Shown: piece by piece, positions 52,137-61,151 of the stretch
Layout of the letters: each line of letters opens with the position of its first letter
How positions within the stretch are numbered: the first letter of the stretch is position 1
DNA from: JAFAMS01 sp049520515
GTDB taxonomy: Bacteria; Vulcanimicrobiota; Vulcanimicrobiia; Vulcanimicrobiales; Vulcanimicrobiaceae
DNA: 64,000 bases
NCBI GenBank assembly: GCA_049520515.1
Contig: JBEKPS010000003.1
Span: 186,001-250,000 of the forward strand
Reading direction: 5' to 3'
Notes under the pieces: generated by a model
What the model was told of the DNA's origin: nothing
The model's input: only the letters and a program-made list of their open reading frames with translations
Databases searched by the model: none
Translations under genes and position numbers: made by a program

Positions 52137-52586
52137 GTGCGTGCCGTCGTCCAACGCGTGGCGCGCGCGCAGGTGCGTGTCGACGGGGACGTGGTCGGCG
52201 CAATCGACGGCGGATTACTGGTGCTCGTTGGTGTCGGCCTTGACGATGTTGACGACGATGCGGTCAGCCTCGCGCGAAAGATTGCGTTGCTGCGCATCTT
52301 TCGCGACGACGAGGGCAACATGAATCGCGACGTTTCCGAAGCGGGCGGCAGCGTTCTCGTCATCTCACAGTTCACGCTCCACGGTGATGTGCGCAAAGGC
52401 CGGCGGCCGTCGTTCATCACGGCCGCGCGTCCCGAACGAGCCGAGCCGCTCTACGAGCGGGTCGTCGCCGAGCTGCGTGCACTTGGGCTCGTTACTGCGA
52501 CTGGCCGTTTCGGGGCAACGATGGCGGTCGAGCTCGTAAATGATGGTCCGGTCACGATTCTACTGGATACAAAGCGGCTGTTCTGA
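52137..52586 (+). CDS. dtd: D-aminoacyl-tRNA deacylase
   Basis: A 149-residue Dtd1 that hydrolyses D-aminoacyl-tRNA. Both signature motifs are present: VISQFTLHGD near residue 78 and VNDGPVTILLDT near the C-terminus (the Gly-cisPro type motif appears as NDGPVT). The GTG start gives the standard N-terminus RAVVQRVARAQVRVDG. Length is typical. Confidence 0.95.
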   Translation: MRAVVQRVARAQVRVDGDVVGAIDGGLLVLVGVGLDDVDDDAVSLARKIALLRIFRDDEGNMNRDVSEAGGSVLVISQFTLHGDVRKGRRPSFITAARPERAEPLYERVVAELRALGLVTATGRFGATMAVELVNDGPVTILLDTKRLF

Positions 52587-52652
52587 CCTCGAAAGGGCCC
52601 GGTCAGGTAAGAGCGAAGCGCCCCGTCCCACGCGTAATCTGGAGTGACTGCC

Positions 52653-54707
52653 ATGCCGGAACTTTCACGCCTGAGGGACGTAGCGGTCGTCGGTCCGCAC
52701 CATAGCGGTAAGACGACCCTCATAGAAGCGCTGCTCGCACATTGCGGCGCGATTCCACGACGCGGATCGGTACACGATGGGACAACCATTACCGATTTCG
52801 AGCCCGAATGCATCGGGCACGCGCAATCGACGTGCGTCAGCTTCGCCTACACAGCCTGCGGCAATGTTGATCTCAATTTGATCGACTGCCCGGGCTTCGT
52901 TGATTTTTTTGAGGAGACGAAGCAGGCACTGCTTGCGGCCGACGCCGCAATCGTCGTGGTCGACCCCGACCCGACGCGCATCATGCAAACGCAGTCGCTG
53001 ATCGATTTCATCGAATCGCGCAAGATGCCGCATCTCTTCCTTGTCAACAAGATGGACCGCGAAGGCGCGGACTTCATCGGGACGCTGGCCGCGTTGCGCG
53101 ACGCGTATGGATTGCACGTTATCCCCGAACATCTCCCGATCGGCGCGGGTCCGGAGTTGCAAGGCTACGTTGATCTCGTCGATCAGGTTGCATACGCGTT
53201 CGATTCGAACGGCAAGGAGCATCAAGTCGAGATCACCGACGGCGTGCGCGACAACGTTTCGCGCTTCCGTCGCGAGATGCTCGAAGCGCTCGGAGATTTC
53301 GACGATACGTTGCTCGAGGAGCTGCTGGAAGACAAAGAACCGTCTAGGGAAGAGGTCCTCAAAGATCTCACCGAGGACGCGGCTCACGATCTCGTCGCAC
53401 CCGTGCTTGTCGCTGCCGCCCTGAACGGCACCGGAATGAATGCGTTGGTCGCTGCAATCGAGCGGCTCTTCCCGGCACCTAATACGCTTCCACACACCGA
53501 CATCGATGGTCGCGAGATTAACGTGCGGGCTGACGGACCCGTCGTTCTGCAGGTCTGTAAGACGACCGTCAATCAACAAGGCAAACTCTCCGTCGCGCGC
53601 GTTTTGACGGGGACGTTGAAAGCCGATTCCCCGCTCGTCGTTTCATCACGCGGCAACGCGCAGATCAGAATGAGCGGCCTGTATCGCTTGCAAGGGAAAA
53701 AGCAGAACACCCTTACCGAGGCCGGCCCGGGCAGCATCGTCGGAATCGCGCGCATGGATGGCGTCGGCACCGGTGATACGCTCGTCTCTCCGGGGACGGA
53801 TATCGTCATGCCGACGGTCCCTCTTTCGGATCCAATGTTCGCCGTCGCGGTGAAGCCCAAGGAAAAGCTCGACGAAGCCAAGCTCTCGCAATCGCTGGCA
53901 CGGCTGATCGAAGAAGATCCGAGCTTGCGCGTCGGACGCGCGGAGTTCACGAACGAGCTGCAGCTCCTCGGCAGCGGCGAAGTCCACGTCTCGACCGCGC
54001 TCGAGCGGCTTGCGCGCAAATATAATCTCAGTCTCGATGCAAGAGAGCCGTCGATCGCCTATCGGACGACGATCACCGGTGGGACTGAAGTGCACGCGCG
54101 GTACAAGCATCAAACCGGCGGACACGGCCAATTCGCCGACGTGAAGATCCGCATCGAGCCGCGTCCGCGCGGCAACGGCGTGACGTTCGAGGACAAGATC
54201 GTCGGCGGAGTCGTCCCGCGTAATTTCATTCCCGCCGTCGAACGGGGCGTGCGCGAAGCGCTCGAGCGCGGGCCACTGGGCGGATATCCCGTCGTCGACG
54301 TGCATGTCACGCTCTACGACGGTCAGTATCACGACGTCGATTCAAGCGATCAAGCCTTCCGTACGGCCGGCTCGATGGCGATGCGTGAGGGACTTCCGAA
54401 GTGCAAGCCTGTCGTGCTCGAACCGATCGTTCGGCTCGACGCTGAAGTTCCCAATGCGTATGCGTCGAGTGCCCTCTCGCAGGTGACGACGAAGCGTGGA
54501 CAAGTTCTCGCATTCGAGCCTTCGGATCGGCCGGGCTTCCATCACATTGCAGCCTTCGTTCCGCAAGCCGAGCTCTCGCACTACATCACCGAGCTGCGCA
54601 CGATCTCGCAAGGCCTCGGAACGTTCCGTTGGAAGCACGATCGTTTCGAAATCGCACCGCAAAGAGTCGCCGACCAGCTAATGGCGACGGCAGGCGCAGC
54701 CAGCTAG
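52653..54707 (+). CDS. Elongation factor G-like translational GTPase (EF-G2 type)
   Basis: A 684-residue EF-G paralogue with the full five-domain layout: GTPase domain, domain II (VLTGTLKADSPLVVSS), domain III, domain IV (ending VPRNFIPAVERGVREALERG) and domain V (YASSALSQVTTKRGQVLAFE). G1 is GPHHSGKTT (residues 14-22), G3 reads DCPGFVDF rather than DTPGHVDF, and G4 is NKMD. The loss of the conserved His in G3 fits the EF-G-like subgroup whose members differ from canonical FusA. ATG 52653 has GGAG eight bases before it. Role unknown; it is not the main elongation factor. Confidence 0.9.
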   Translation: MPELSRLRDVAVVGPHHSGKTTLIEALLAHCGAIPRRGSVHDGTTITDFEPECIGHAQSTCVSFAYTACGNVDLNLIDCPGFVDFFEETKQALLAADAAIVVVDPDPTRIMQTQSLIDFIESRKMPHLFLVNKMDREGADFIGTLAALRDAYGLHVIPEHLPIGAGPELQGYVDLVDQVAYAFDSNGKEHQVEITDGVRDNVSRFRREMLEALGDFDDTLLEELLEDKEPSREEVLKDLTEDAAHDLVAPVLVAAALNGTGMNALVAAIERLFPAPNTLPHTDIDGREINVRADGPVVLQVCKTTVNQQGKLSVARVLTGTLKADSPLVVSSRGNAQIRMSGLYRLQGKKQNTLTEAGPGSIVGIARMDGVGTGDTLVSPGTDIVMPTVPLSDPMFAVAVKPKEKLDEAKLSQSLARLIEEDPSLRVGRAEFTNELQLLGSGEVHVSTALERLARKYNLSLDAREPSIAYRTTITGGTEVHARYKHQTGGHGQFADVKIRIEPRPRGNGVTFEDKIVGGVVPRNFIPAVERGVREALERGPLGGYPVVDVHVTLYDGQYHDVDSSDQAFRTAGSMAMREGLPKCKPVVLEPIVRLDAEVPNAYASSALSQVTTKRGQVLAFEPSDRPGFHHIAAFVPQAELSHYITELRTISQGLGTFRWKHDRFEIAPQRVADQLMATAGAAS

Positions 54708-54740
54708 GCAGAAAACTACCGTACGAGAGGGGAGACCGCG

Positions 54741-55985
54741 ATGCGTTTAGGACGGCGCGAATTTCTCGTTGCGTCCGCAGCGACAGGAGCTGCGCTCGCA
54801 ACTGCGAGGCCGCTGAGCGCGGCAGACACCTGGGTCGAGCTTCCGATGCAAAACGGAAGGCGGCCGCTCGTAAAATACCCGCACAAACGCGCGATGATCG
54901 TGCAGTCGAGCCGGCCCCCCATTCTCGAGACGCCGTTCGAAGCGTTCGACGAGGGTGACCTCACGCCGAACGACGCCTTTTACGTGCGTTGGCACGAGGC
55001 GGGATTTCCGACGAGCGTCGATGCGACCAGCTTCCGGCTCAACGTTCACGGTGTGGTGAAGAAGCCGTTGTCGCTGAGTATCTCCGATCTCCAAACGCAG
55101 TTCGAAGCTGCCGAAATCGTTGCAGTCAATCAGTGTTCCGGAAATAGTCGTGGCCTCTTTAGTCCGCGCGTCGCGGGCGGAGAATGGGCGAACGGCGGAA
55201 TGGGCAACGCGCGCTGGAAGGGCGTGCGGCTCGTCGATATCTTGAAACAAGCCGGCGTCGACGCCGGCGCAAAACAGGTCTCGCTGCACGGACTCGATCA
55301 CGGCGTGCTTCCGGCTACGCCGCGTTTCCAAAAGGCGTTTGACGTCGAGGTCGTGACCGCCAATCCGGACATGCTTGTCGCGTACGAGATGAACGGCGAA
55401 CCGCTGCCGCTCCTGAACGGATTTCCGGTTCGACTTGTCGTGCCGGGTTGGTACGCGACGTACTGGGTGAAGATGCTTTCGGATATCGAAGTCATCGATC
55501 ACGTCGACGACAACTTCTGGATGGCGACCGCGTATCGCATCCCCGATACGCCGAACAACTCGGTCAGGCCGGATCAAACCGGCTACAAGACAATCCCCAT
55601 CAACAAGATGCACGTGCGCTCGTTCGTGACGAACATTCAGAACGGCAACTTCATCTCGGGGCTCGAGAAGGCTGATCCGATGTATCCGTATCGCTATGGT
55701 GCCGAGGTTCGCGGGATCGCATTCGATGCAGGCAGTGGGATCAAGATGGTCGAGTTCTCGGATGACGGCGGTAAATCGTGGAGGGAAACGAAGCTCGGCC
55801 GTGATCTCGGAAAGTACAGCTTCCGCAGATGGTCGACGCGATGGACGACGCGTGCCGGATCGGGAACGCATACGCTCGCGTGCCGCGCAACCGCGAACAG
55901 CGGCGAGGTGCAGACGAATGTTGCGGTCTGGAACCCGGCGGGTTATCTCAAGAACAACATCGAGACGTATGAGGTGACGGTATGA
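54741..55985 (+). CDS. Molybdopterin sulfite dehydrogenase-like catalytic subunit (SorA/SoxC type)
   Basis: A 414-residue periplasmic oxidoreductase of the sulfite oxidase family. A Tat signal (LGRREFLVASAATGAALA) leads the protein. The Mo-binding Cys is C132 in AVNQCSGNSRG; the oxidoreductase domain spans ~60-280 and the C-terminal Mo-co dimerisation domain ~290-414 (VRGIAFDAGSGIKMVEFSDDGGKSW). Coupled by ATGA to a small cytochrome c, as in SorAB sulfite:cytochrome c oxidoreductase. Sulfite is the likely substrate, though SoxC-like sulfur dehydrogenase cannot be excluded. Confidence 0.88.
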   Translation: MRLGRREFLVASAATGAALATARPLSAADTWVELPMQNGRRPLVKYPHKRAMIVQSSRPPILETPFEAFDEGDLTPNDAFYVRWHEAGFPTSVDATSFRLNVHGVVKKPLSLSISDLQTQFEAAEIVAVNQCSGNSRGLFSPRVAGGEWANGGMGNARWKGVRLVDILKQAGVDAGAKQVSLHGLDHGVLPATPRFQKAFDVEVVTANPDMLVAYEMNGEPLPLLNGFPVRLVVPGWYATYWVKMLSDIEVIDHVDDNFWMATAYRIPDTPNNSVRPDQTGYKTIPINKMHVRSFVTNIQNGNFISGLEKADPMYPYRYGAEVRGIAFDAGSGIKMVEFSDDGGKSWRETKLGRDLGKYSFRRWSTRWTTRAGSGTHTLACRATANSGEVQTNVAVWNPAGYLKNNIETYEVTV

Positions 55986-56287
55986 TGCGCGCGATCGTGC
56001 TCGGCGCCGTCGTGCTGGGGCTCGTCGCGGCGGGATTTCCCAAGAGTGAATCGATCACGCTTCCGGGATCAAGCATCATGTTCAAGCCGGGACCAAATCT
56101 CGGCCTGGTGCAAGCGAATTGTCTCGTCTGTCATAATGCCGACTACATCTATTTTCAGCCGGCGCTGACGCGGGCGCAATGGACCGCTGAGGTCAACAAG
56201 ATGCGCGCCGCCTACAAGGCAACGATTGCCGACGACGACGTTCCTAAGATCGTCGACTATTTGATGTCACAGAACGGCAAAACCTAA
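55982..56287 (+). CDS. Small c-type cytochrome subunit (SorB-like)
   Basis: A 101-residue secreted monohaem cytochrome. A signal peptide (AIVLGAVVLGLVAAGFP) precedes one haem motif, C47-x-x-C50-H51 in ANCLVCHNADY; the distal Met ligand may be M67 or another of the later Met residues (VNKMRAAY). It should take electrons from the molybdoenzyme encoded just upstream. It ends convergent with ureD, overlapping by four bases. Confidence 0.88.
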   Translation: MMRAIVLGAVVLGLVAAGFPKSESITLPGSSIMFKPGPNLGLVQANCLVCHNADYIYFQPALTRAQWTAEVNKMRAAYKATIADDDVPKIVDYLMSQNGKT

Positions 56288-56910
56288 GGCAGCGAGTACG
56301 CGGATGCTAGCGCGGTCTTGACGTCCCACACGCGGCGCCCGGTCGCGCGTAAAAACACTCCACCGTGCAGCGTGCTGCCCACGCCGACGCGAACGGCGTC
56401 GTTGTCGGCGGCCGGCTCGCATAGCTCGCCGCCAAAACCGACGAGCGTTCCGACTGCCCCGCTCGCAAGTTTTTCGGAATCGAGCGCGATTGCATCGCGA
56501 AGCGCTAGACGCTCGGCGCGATGGATCGTCGTGATGAGCCGTGCGCGTGACGGTGCGTCCTCAGCTTGCGCGATACATTCGAGCATCGATACGCGCGCTG
56601 TCGGTGCGAGCACGAACTCGGTTCGAACCTCGTAAGACGCGGCTCCGAACAGCAGCAGTGGCTCCGTGCGCAGCTCGAGTGTCGCGTCTTCGGCAACGGT
56701 CCAGGACGCGATGCATTCGGAGGTTCCCGGACCGTAGATTTTCGTTGCGCTTTGGCTTTCGACGATCAGGTGCGCTCCTGGACCGACCTGTCCCACGATT
56801 CGCAGGCGGTCGCCACCGAGCGAACCGGGTCCGAGCGTCGAGATGATGACGCGTGTCCCGTGGCCATCGTCGAACGCACGGCTCGAACGCGCCGTTCCTT
56901 CATAGTGCAC
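56284..56910 (-). CDS. ureD: Urease accessory protein UreD
   Basis: A 208-residue UreD/UreH, scaffold for nickel insertion into urease. Marks are STLGPGSLGGDRLRI (the typical GG-D turn), ATKIYGP and a C-terminal GGVFLRATGRR. GTG 56910 gives a short form; the frame is open about 20 codons further (LLLLDAEKRADATRL) but lacks a good start there. It is the last gene of the urease operon, 56 bases after ureG. Confidence 0.88.
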   Translation of the reverse strand: MHYEGTARSSRAFDDGHGTRVIISTLGPGSLGGDRLRIVGQVGPGAHLIVESQSATKIYGPGTSECIASWTVAEDATLELRTEPLLLFGAASYEVRTEFVLAPTARVSMLECIAQAEDAPSRARLITTIHRAERLALRDAIALDSEKLASGAVGTLVGFGGELCEPAADNDAVRVGVGSTLHGGVFLRATGRRVWDVKTALASAYSLP

Positions 56911-56966
56911 GCGAACGAGCCGCGTCGCGTCGGCGCGCTTCTCTGCGTCGAGAAGCAGTAGCCCGT

Positions 56967-57578
56967 CTATGGGCGTGCGTCGAGCAGCGTCGCGCGCTCG
57001 ACGAATTCGACGACGGCCTCAACGCCGACACCGTGCCGCATATCAGTGAACACAAACGGGCGTTCACCGCGCGCCACGTGCGCATCGCGCCGCATCCGTT
57101 CGAGGTCGGCACCGACGTGTGGCGCAAGATCGATCTTATTGATGACGAGCAGATCGGAGCGGCTGATTCCGGGCCCGCCTTTTGCGGGAATTTTGTCGCC
57201 GCCGGCAACGTCGATGACGTACAGCGTGACATCGGCAAGGTCCGGACTGAACGTCGCCGCGAGATTGTCACCGCCACTCTCGACGATCACCAGCTCGAGG
57301 CCCGGAAAGCGTCCCTCGAGATTTGCGATGGCGGCGAGATTCAGCGAGGCATCTTCGCGGATCGCGGTGTGCGGGCAGCCTCCGGTCTCGACTCCGACGA
57401 TACGTTCCTCCGGCAGACAGCCGCTGCGCGTCAGAATGAGCGCGTCTTCTTTGGTGTAGATGTCGTTCGTTACGACGGCAAGGTTGAAGCGGGGATAGAA
57501 TGCGCGCGCAAGCTGCTCGACGAGCGCGGTCTTGCCGGTTCCCACGGGGCCGCCGATTCCGACACGCAGCGCGTTCAT
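56967..57578 (-). CDS. ureG: Urease accessory GTPase UreG
   Basis: A 203-residue SIMIBI-class GTPase delivering nickel to urease. The P-loop is GPVGTGKT (residues 10-17), followed by VTNDIYTKEDA, the metal-binding Cys-Pro-His in GGCPHTAIRED, VESGGDNLAATFSP and NKIDLAPHVG. ATG 57578 overlaps the ureF stop (ATGA). Confidence 0.97.
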   Translation of the reverse strand: MNALRVGIGGPVGTGKTALVEQLARAFYPRFNLAVVTNDIYTKEDALILTRSGCLPEERIVGVETGGCPHTAIREDASLNLAAIANLEGRFPGLELVIVESGGDNLAATFSPDLADVTLYVIDVAGGDKIPAKGGPGISRSDLLVINKIDLAPHVGADLERMRRDAHVARGERPFVFTDMRHGVGVEAVVEFVERATLLDARP

Positions 57579-58246
57579 GACACGAACATTCGACCGTCGA
57601 GCGATGCGTGGCGCATCGCATCGATCTCGCAGGCGAACGCTTGCGTACACAGATCGTCCGGGCTCTCGACGCGCTGAGCGCGTTGCGCAGCTTCTTCGAT
57701 CAGTGGGCGAAGCCGCCAAAGCACGTCGACGCCCGCGCGTTGTCCGATCGGTATCGCGCGCGCAGCGACCGAGACGAGCGCGCTGACCGTGCTCGAGAGA
57801 TAAGCGCGCAATCCATCACGCCATGGCACCCCCGCGGCTTCGTAGCCGAGCCCGCACGCGAGCGCGTGCACACCGTAGGCTTGGTTTTGCGAAAGCGCCG
57901 TGCGGTAGCGATCGAGTGCTTCCGACGCAAGGCGCATCGCGCCATAGCTTTCGAGCGTTGCGCGCGCTAGTTGGCCATTCGCGGCACGAAGCTCATCGGC
58001 GACGATCGCGGCACTAACGACCTCGTCGAGCGCGAGCACGTCGTGCCTATCGCGTGTTGCGAGGACGAGCGCTGCAGCGTCGAGCGTCGCCAGCCCGTCC
58101 AAGACGAACGACGATATCCATGCCGCAACTGTATCGGCGTCGTGTGCGCGGCCATCGAGGATCGCCGTCTCGAGGCCGAACGAGTGGCCGAAGGCTCCGG
58201 TTGGAAACGCGCTGTCGGCGAGGACGAGGATCTGTGCCAGACTCAT
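57575..58246 (-). CDS. ureF: Urease accessory protein UreF
   Basis: A 223-residue helical UreF that activates UreG on the urease complex. ADSAFPTGAFGHSFGLE near the N-terminus and LSQNQAYGVHALACGLGYEAAG in the centre are diagnostic. Its ATG overlaps the ureE stop (ATGA). Confidence 0.95.
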   Translation of the reverse strand: MSLAQILVLADSAFPTGAFGHSFGLETAILDGRAHDADTVAAWISSFVLDGLATLDAAALVLATRDRHDVLALDEVVSAAIVADELRAANGQLARATLESYGAMRLASEALDRYRTALSQNQAYGVHALACGLGYEAAGVPWRDGLRAYLSSTVSALVSVAARAIPIGQRAGVDVLWRLRPLIEEAAQRAQRVESPDDLCTQAFACEIDAMRHASLDGRMFVS

Positions 58247-58701
58247 TCGTGGTTGTGCGGCGCTTGCGCGTGGCGAAAAGCGTCGGCAACGACCTGCGCT
58301 TCCCGTGTGAACGGAACGCTTTTCTCGCGCAGAAGCTCTTCGACAAGCGGATCGTAACGAACCAGGATCGCGTCGCCGTCGAACTGCGCAGGAAGATGGC
58401 GGTTGCCGAGTGCGTGCCCGATTTCGAGCGCTTGCCCGATGTCGCGCGGCCGAATGACGAACAGATCGTCAGCCTCGACACCGATGATGATCACGAGGTT
58501 CTCGTCCGCGTAAAGGACGTCGCCGTCGCGAAGTCGGCGGTCGTCGTCGAAGCGAATGCCGATCTCGCCGACGCTGCTCTCGAGACGTACGACGCGCTTC
58601 GCGAGATCGTCGCTGCGGACGACGACGCGCTCAACGCGGCGCGCACCGACCTCGAACGTATCGAGATTTCCGAGCGGGGCGGGGACGGTGCGCAGTGTCA
58701 A
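58243..58701 (-). CDS. ureE: Urease accessory metallochaperone UreE
   Basis: A 152-residue nickel chaperone. The N-terminal peptide-binding domain includes VVRSDDLAKRVVRLES and LRDGDVLY; the C-terminal metal domain includes ALEIGHALGNRHLPAQFDGD with the conserved nickel His. The C-terminal tail (HAQAPHNHE) has only a few His rather than a long His-rich tail. TTG 58701 overlaps the ureC stop (TTGA); longer frames upstream are antisense-like shadow of ureC. Confidence 0.93.
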   Translation of the reverse strand: MTLRTVPAPLGNLDTFEVGARRVERVVVRSDDLAKRVVRLESSVGEIGIRFDDDRRLRDGDVLYADENLVIIIGVEADDLFVIRPRDIGQALEIGHALGNRHLPAQFDGDAILVRYDPLVEELLREKSVPFTREAQVVADAFRHAQAPHNHE

Positions 58702-60416
58702 AACAGTGCGTACCGCTGGGCAAGGGGAAGGTCGTGGGCCGGCTCGCACTTTAGAAGCTCGCCATCCGCGCGTACTTCGTAGGTTCGCGGATCGACTTCG
58801 ATTCGTGGAAGCGCGGCGTTGCGGATCATGTCGCGTTTGCCGATGCTTCGCGTACCGCTGACCGGAACAAAACGCCGCCCGGTCGCGTGGCGCTTCATGA
58901 TTCCCATATCGAGCGAGGCCTTCGAGACAAACGTTACCGCGATCGATTGCGGCATTCGTCCGTAGGCGCCCCACATCGGACGCATGCGGACGGGCTCCGG
59001 CGTTGGAATCGATGCATTTGCATCGCCCATCGCTGCCCACGCGATCGCACCGCCTTTGATCACCATCTCGGGACGAACCCCAAAGAAAGCCGGTTTCCAA
59101 AGCACGAGATCGGCAAGCTTGCCAACTTCAATCGATCCGACTTCGTGCGCGATGCCATGCGCGATCGCAGGATTGATCGTGTATTTTGCGATGTACCGTT
59201 TGACGCGCTCGTTGTCGTTGTTTGGGCCGTCGCCAGGCAGTGCACCGCGCTGTGTCTTCATCTTGTGTGCGGTCTGCCACGTCCGCATGATTACCTCACC
59301 GATGCGGCCCATCGCTTGAGAATCGGACGATAACATCGAGAGCGCGCCGATGTCGTGCAAGATGTCCTCGGCCATGATCGTCTCCGCGCGAATACGTGAG
59401 TCGGCGAACGCGACGTCCTCGGGAATCTTCGGATCCAAATGATGGCAAACCATCAGCATATCGAGATGTTCTGCGATCGTGTTGACGGTGTAGGGCCGCG
59501 TTGGGTTTGTCGAGGAAGGAAGCACGTAGGGTTCACCGGCGATGCGGATGATATCGGGTGCGTGGCCGCCGCCCGCGCCTTCGGTATGATAGGTGTGGAT
59601 TGCGCGGCCCGCGATTGCGCGAATCGTTTCCTCGACGAAGCCCATCTCGTTGAGCGTGTCGGTGTGGATCGCGACCTGAACGTCGTACTCGTCGGCGGCA
59701 CGCAAGGCGGTGTCGATCGCAGCCGGCGTCGTGCCCCAGTCCTCGTGCAGCTTTAGGCCGATGACGCCCGCGTTAATCTGTTCGGCAAGCGGCGCTACGG
59801 CAGACGCGTTCCCTTTACCGAGCAGACCGATGTTCACCGGAAGCGAATCGACGGCTTCGAACATGCGCGCGATATGCCAGGCACCCGGCGTGCACGTCGT
59901 CGCATTGGTACCGGAGGCCGGTCCGGTGCCGCCGCCGATCATCGTGGTGACGCCGCTTCCAATCGCGACGTCGACTTGTTGCGGACAGATAAGATGGATG
60001 TGCGCATCGATAGCGCCGGCGGTCAGGATGTGATTTTCGCCCGCGATCGCCTCCGTTGCAGCGCCGACGATCATGCCGGGCGTCACGCCCTCCATGACCC
60101 ACGGATTTCCAGATTTTCCGATCCCCGCAATGCGACCGTCACGGATGCCGACGTCGGCTTTGTAGATGCCGCCGATCGCATCGATGATCGTGACGTTCGT
60201 GATCACGGTGTCGAGGACGGCGTCGCCTTCGCGCGTCGCGGTCGGATGCTGACCCATCGCATCGCGAATGACTTTTCCGCCGCCGAAGACCGATTCGTCT
60301 CCATAGGTTCCAAGATCGCGCTCGATCTCGACGATCAGATCGGTGTCGGCGAGGCGCACGCGATCGCCGGCCGTCGGCCCGTAGAGACGCGCGTATGCCG
60401 CCCTGTCAAGCTTCAT
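58698..60416 (-). CDS. ureC: Urease subunit alpha
   Basis: The 572-residue catalytic subunit hydrolysing urea to ammonia and carbamate. Nickel ligands H139 and H141 (IDAHIHLICPQQ) and the carbamylated K222 (GLKLHEDWG) are present, as are the mobile-flap block MVCHHLDPKIPEDVAFADSR (printed here in part) and SDSQAMGRIGE. ATG 60416 has GGAG about ten bases upstream. Unlike its neighbours it is separated from ureB by a 118-base gap holding hairpins. Confidence 0.98.
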   Translation of the reverse strand: MKLDRAAYARLYGPTAGDRVRLADTDLIVEIERDLGTYGDESVFGGGKVIRDAMGQHPTATREGDAVLDTVITNVTIIDAIGGIYKADVGIRDGRIAGIGKSGNPWVMEGVTPGMIVGAATEAIAGENHILTAGAIDAHIHLICPQQVDVAIGSGVTTMIGGGTGPASGTNATTCTPGAWHIARMFEAVDSLPVNIGLLGKGNASAVAPLAEQINAGVIGLKLHEDWGTTPAAIDTALRAADEYDVQVAIHTDTLNEMGFVEETIRAIAGRAIHTYHTEGAGGGHAPDIIRIAGEPYVLPSSTNPTRPYTVNTIAEHLDMLMVCHHLDPKIPEDVAFADSRIRAETIMAEDILHDIGALSMLSSDSQAMGRIGEVIMRTWQTAHKMKTQRGALPGDGPNNDNERVKRYIAKYTINPAIAHGIAHEVGSIEVGKLADLVLWKPAFFGVRPEMVIKGGAIAWAAMGDANASIPTPEPVRMRPMWGAYGRMPQSIAVTFVSKASLDMGIMKRHATGRRFVPVSGTRSIGKRDMIRNAALPRIEVDPRTYEVRADGELLKCEPAHDLPLAQRYALF

Positions 60417-60447
60417 TTTAGCGGCGCTCCGCCCCAGGCTCCGCGCC

Positions 60448-60522
60448 CCCCGTGCTTCGCATGGGGCCCCCAAACCGCAGGGCCCAGCATCATTTCTTTT
60501 GTGCCAACATTCCCCGAGGGGG
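60448..60522 (-). promoter_or_regulatory. GC-rich hairpins in the ureB-ureC gap
   Basis: One perfect stem of eight pairs including a G-U (60448-60455 with 60459-60466, three-base loop) and a second CCCC/GGGG stem (60512-60515 with 60519-60522) lie in the only real gap of the urease operon. On the mRNA they could attenuate, stabilise or process the transcript between small and large subunits. No T-run follows. Confidence 0.4.
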
Positions 60523-60534
60523 CCCTTAACAACA

Positions 60535-60843
60535 TTAGTCTAGGCCCCCATTCACCTTTCCGCGCAGGCCCACGATACGTCGCTCGCCGCCGATTGCGAC
60601 GAGATCGACCGGTCGTTCCATACCGGGTTCAAAACGAACCGCAGTGCCCGCGGGGATGTCGAGACACATGCCGTGCGCGGCAGCTCGATCGAAAATAAGT
60701 GCATCGTTCACTTCGGCAAAGTGCGCGTGCGAACCGACTTGGATCGGTCGATCGCCGGTGTTCTTCACATCGATCGTACGACGGTCGCGCCCGGCACGGA
60801 GCTCGATGTTGCCGGATGCCGGAAACAATTCGCCCGGCTTCAC
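60535..60843 (-). CDS. ureB: Urease subunit beta
   Basis: A 102-residue structural subunit. KPGELFPASGNIELRAGR at the N-terminus, GSHAHFAEVNDALIFDR and AVRFEPGMERPVDLVAIGG are diagnostic. The GTG overlaps the ureA stop (GTGA). Confidence 0.96.
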   Translation of the reverse strand: MKPGELFPASGNIELRAGRDRRTIDVKNTGDRPIQVGSHAHFAEVNDALIFDRAAAHGMCLDIPAGTAVRFEPGMERPVDLVAIGGERRIVGLRGKVNGGLD

Positions 60844-61142
60844 GGAATCGGCTCGTGAATCGTCACCAGCTTTGTGCCGTCGGGGAATGTTGCCTCGATT
60901 TGGACCTCGTGCAGCATCTCAGGGATGCCGTCCATGACGTCATCGCGCGTCAAAACACTGCGACCACGCTCCATGAGATCGGCGACGGAGACGCCGTCGC
61001 GAGCTCCTTCGAGAACGAACGACGAAATAACAGCGATTGCCTCCGGATAATTCAACCGAACGCCGCGCTTGCGCCGGCGCCATGCCAATTCTGCCGCGTA
61101 TGAAAGCAAAAGCTTGTCGCGCTCAACATCTGTAAGGTGCAC
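60840..61142 (-). CDS. ureA: Urease subunit gamma
   Basis: A 100-residue structural subunit, standard length. HLTDVERDKLLLSYAAELAWRR (spread over residues 2-23), LNYPEAIAVISSFVLEGARDG and EVQIEATFPDGTKLVTIHEPI are diagnostic. The GTG start is nine bases after the NCS1 permease stop, so urease appears to be the distal part of a longer operon starting with dihydropyrimidinase. Confidence 0.96.
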   Translation of the reverse strand: MHLTDVERDKLLLSYAAELAWRRRKRGVRLNYPEAIAVISSFVLEGARDGVSVADLMERGRSVLTRDDVMDGIPEMLHEVQIEATFPDGTKLVTIHEPIP

Positions 61143-61151
61143 GCAGGGTCC

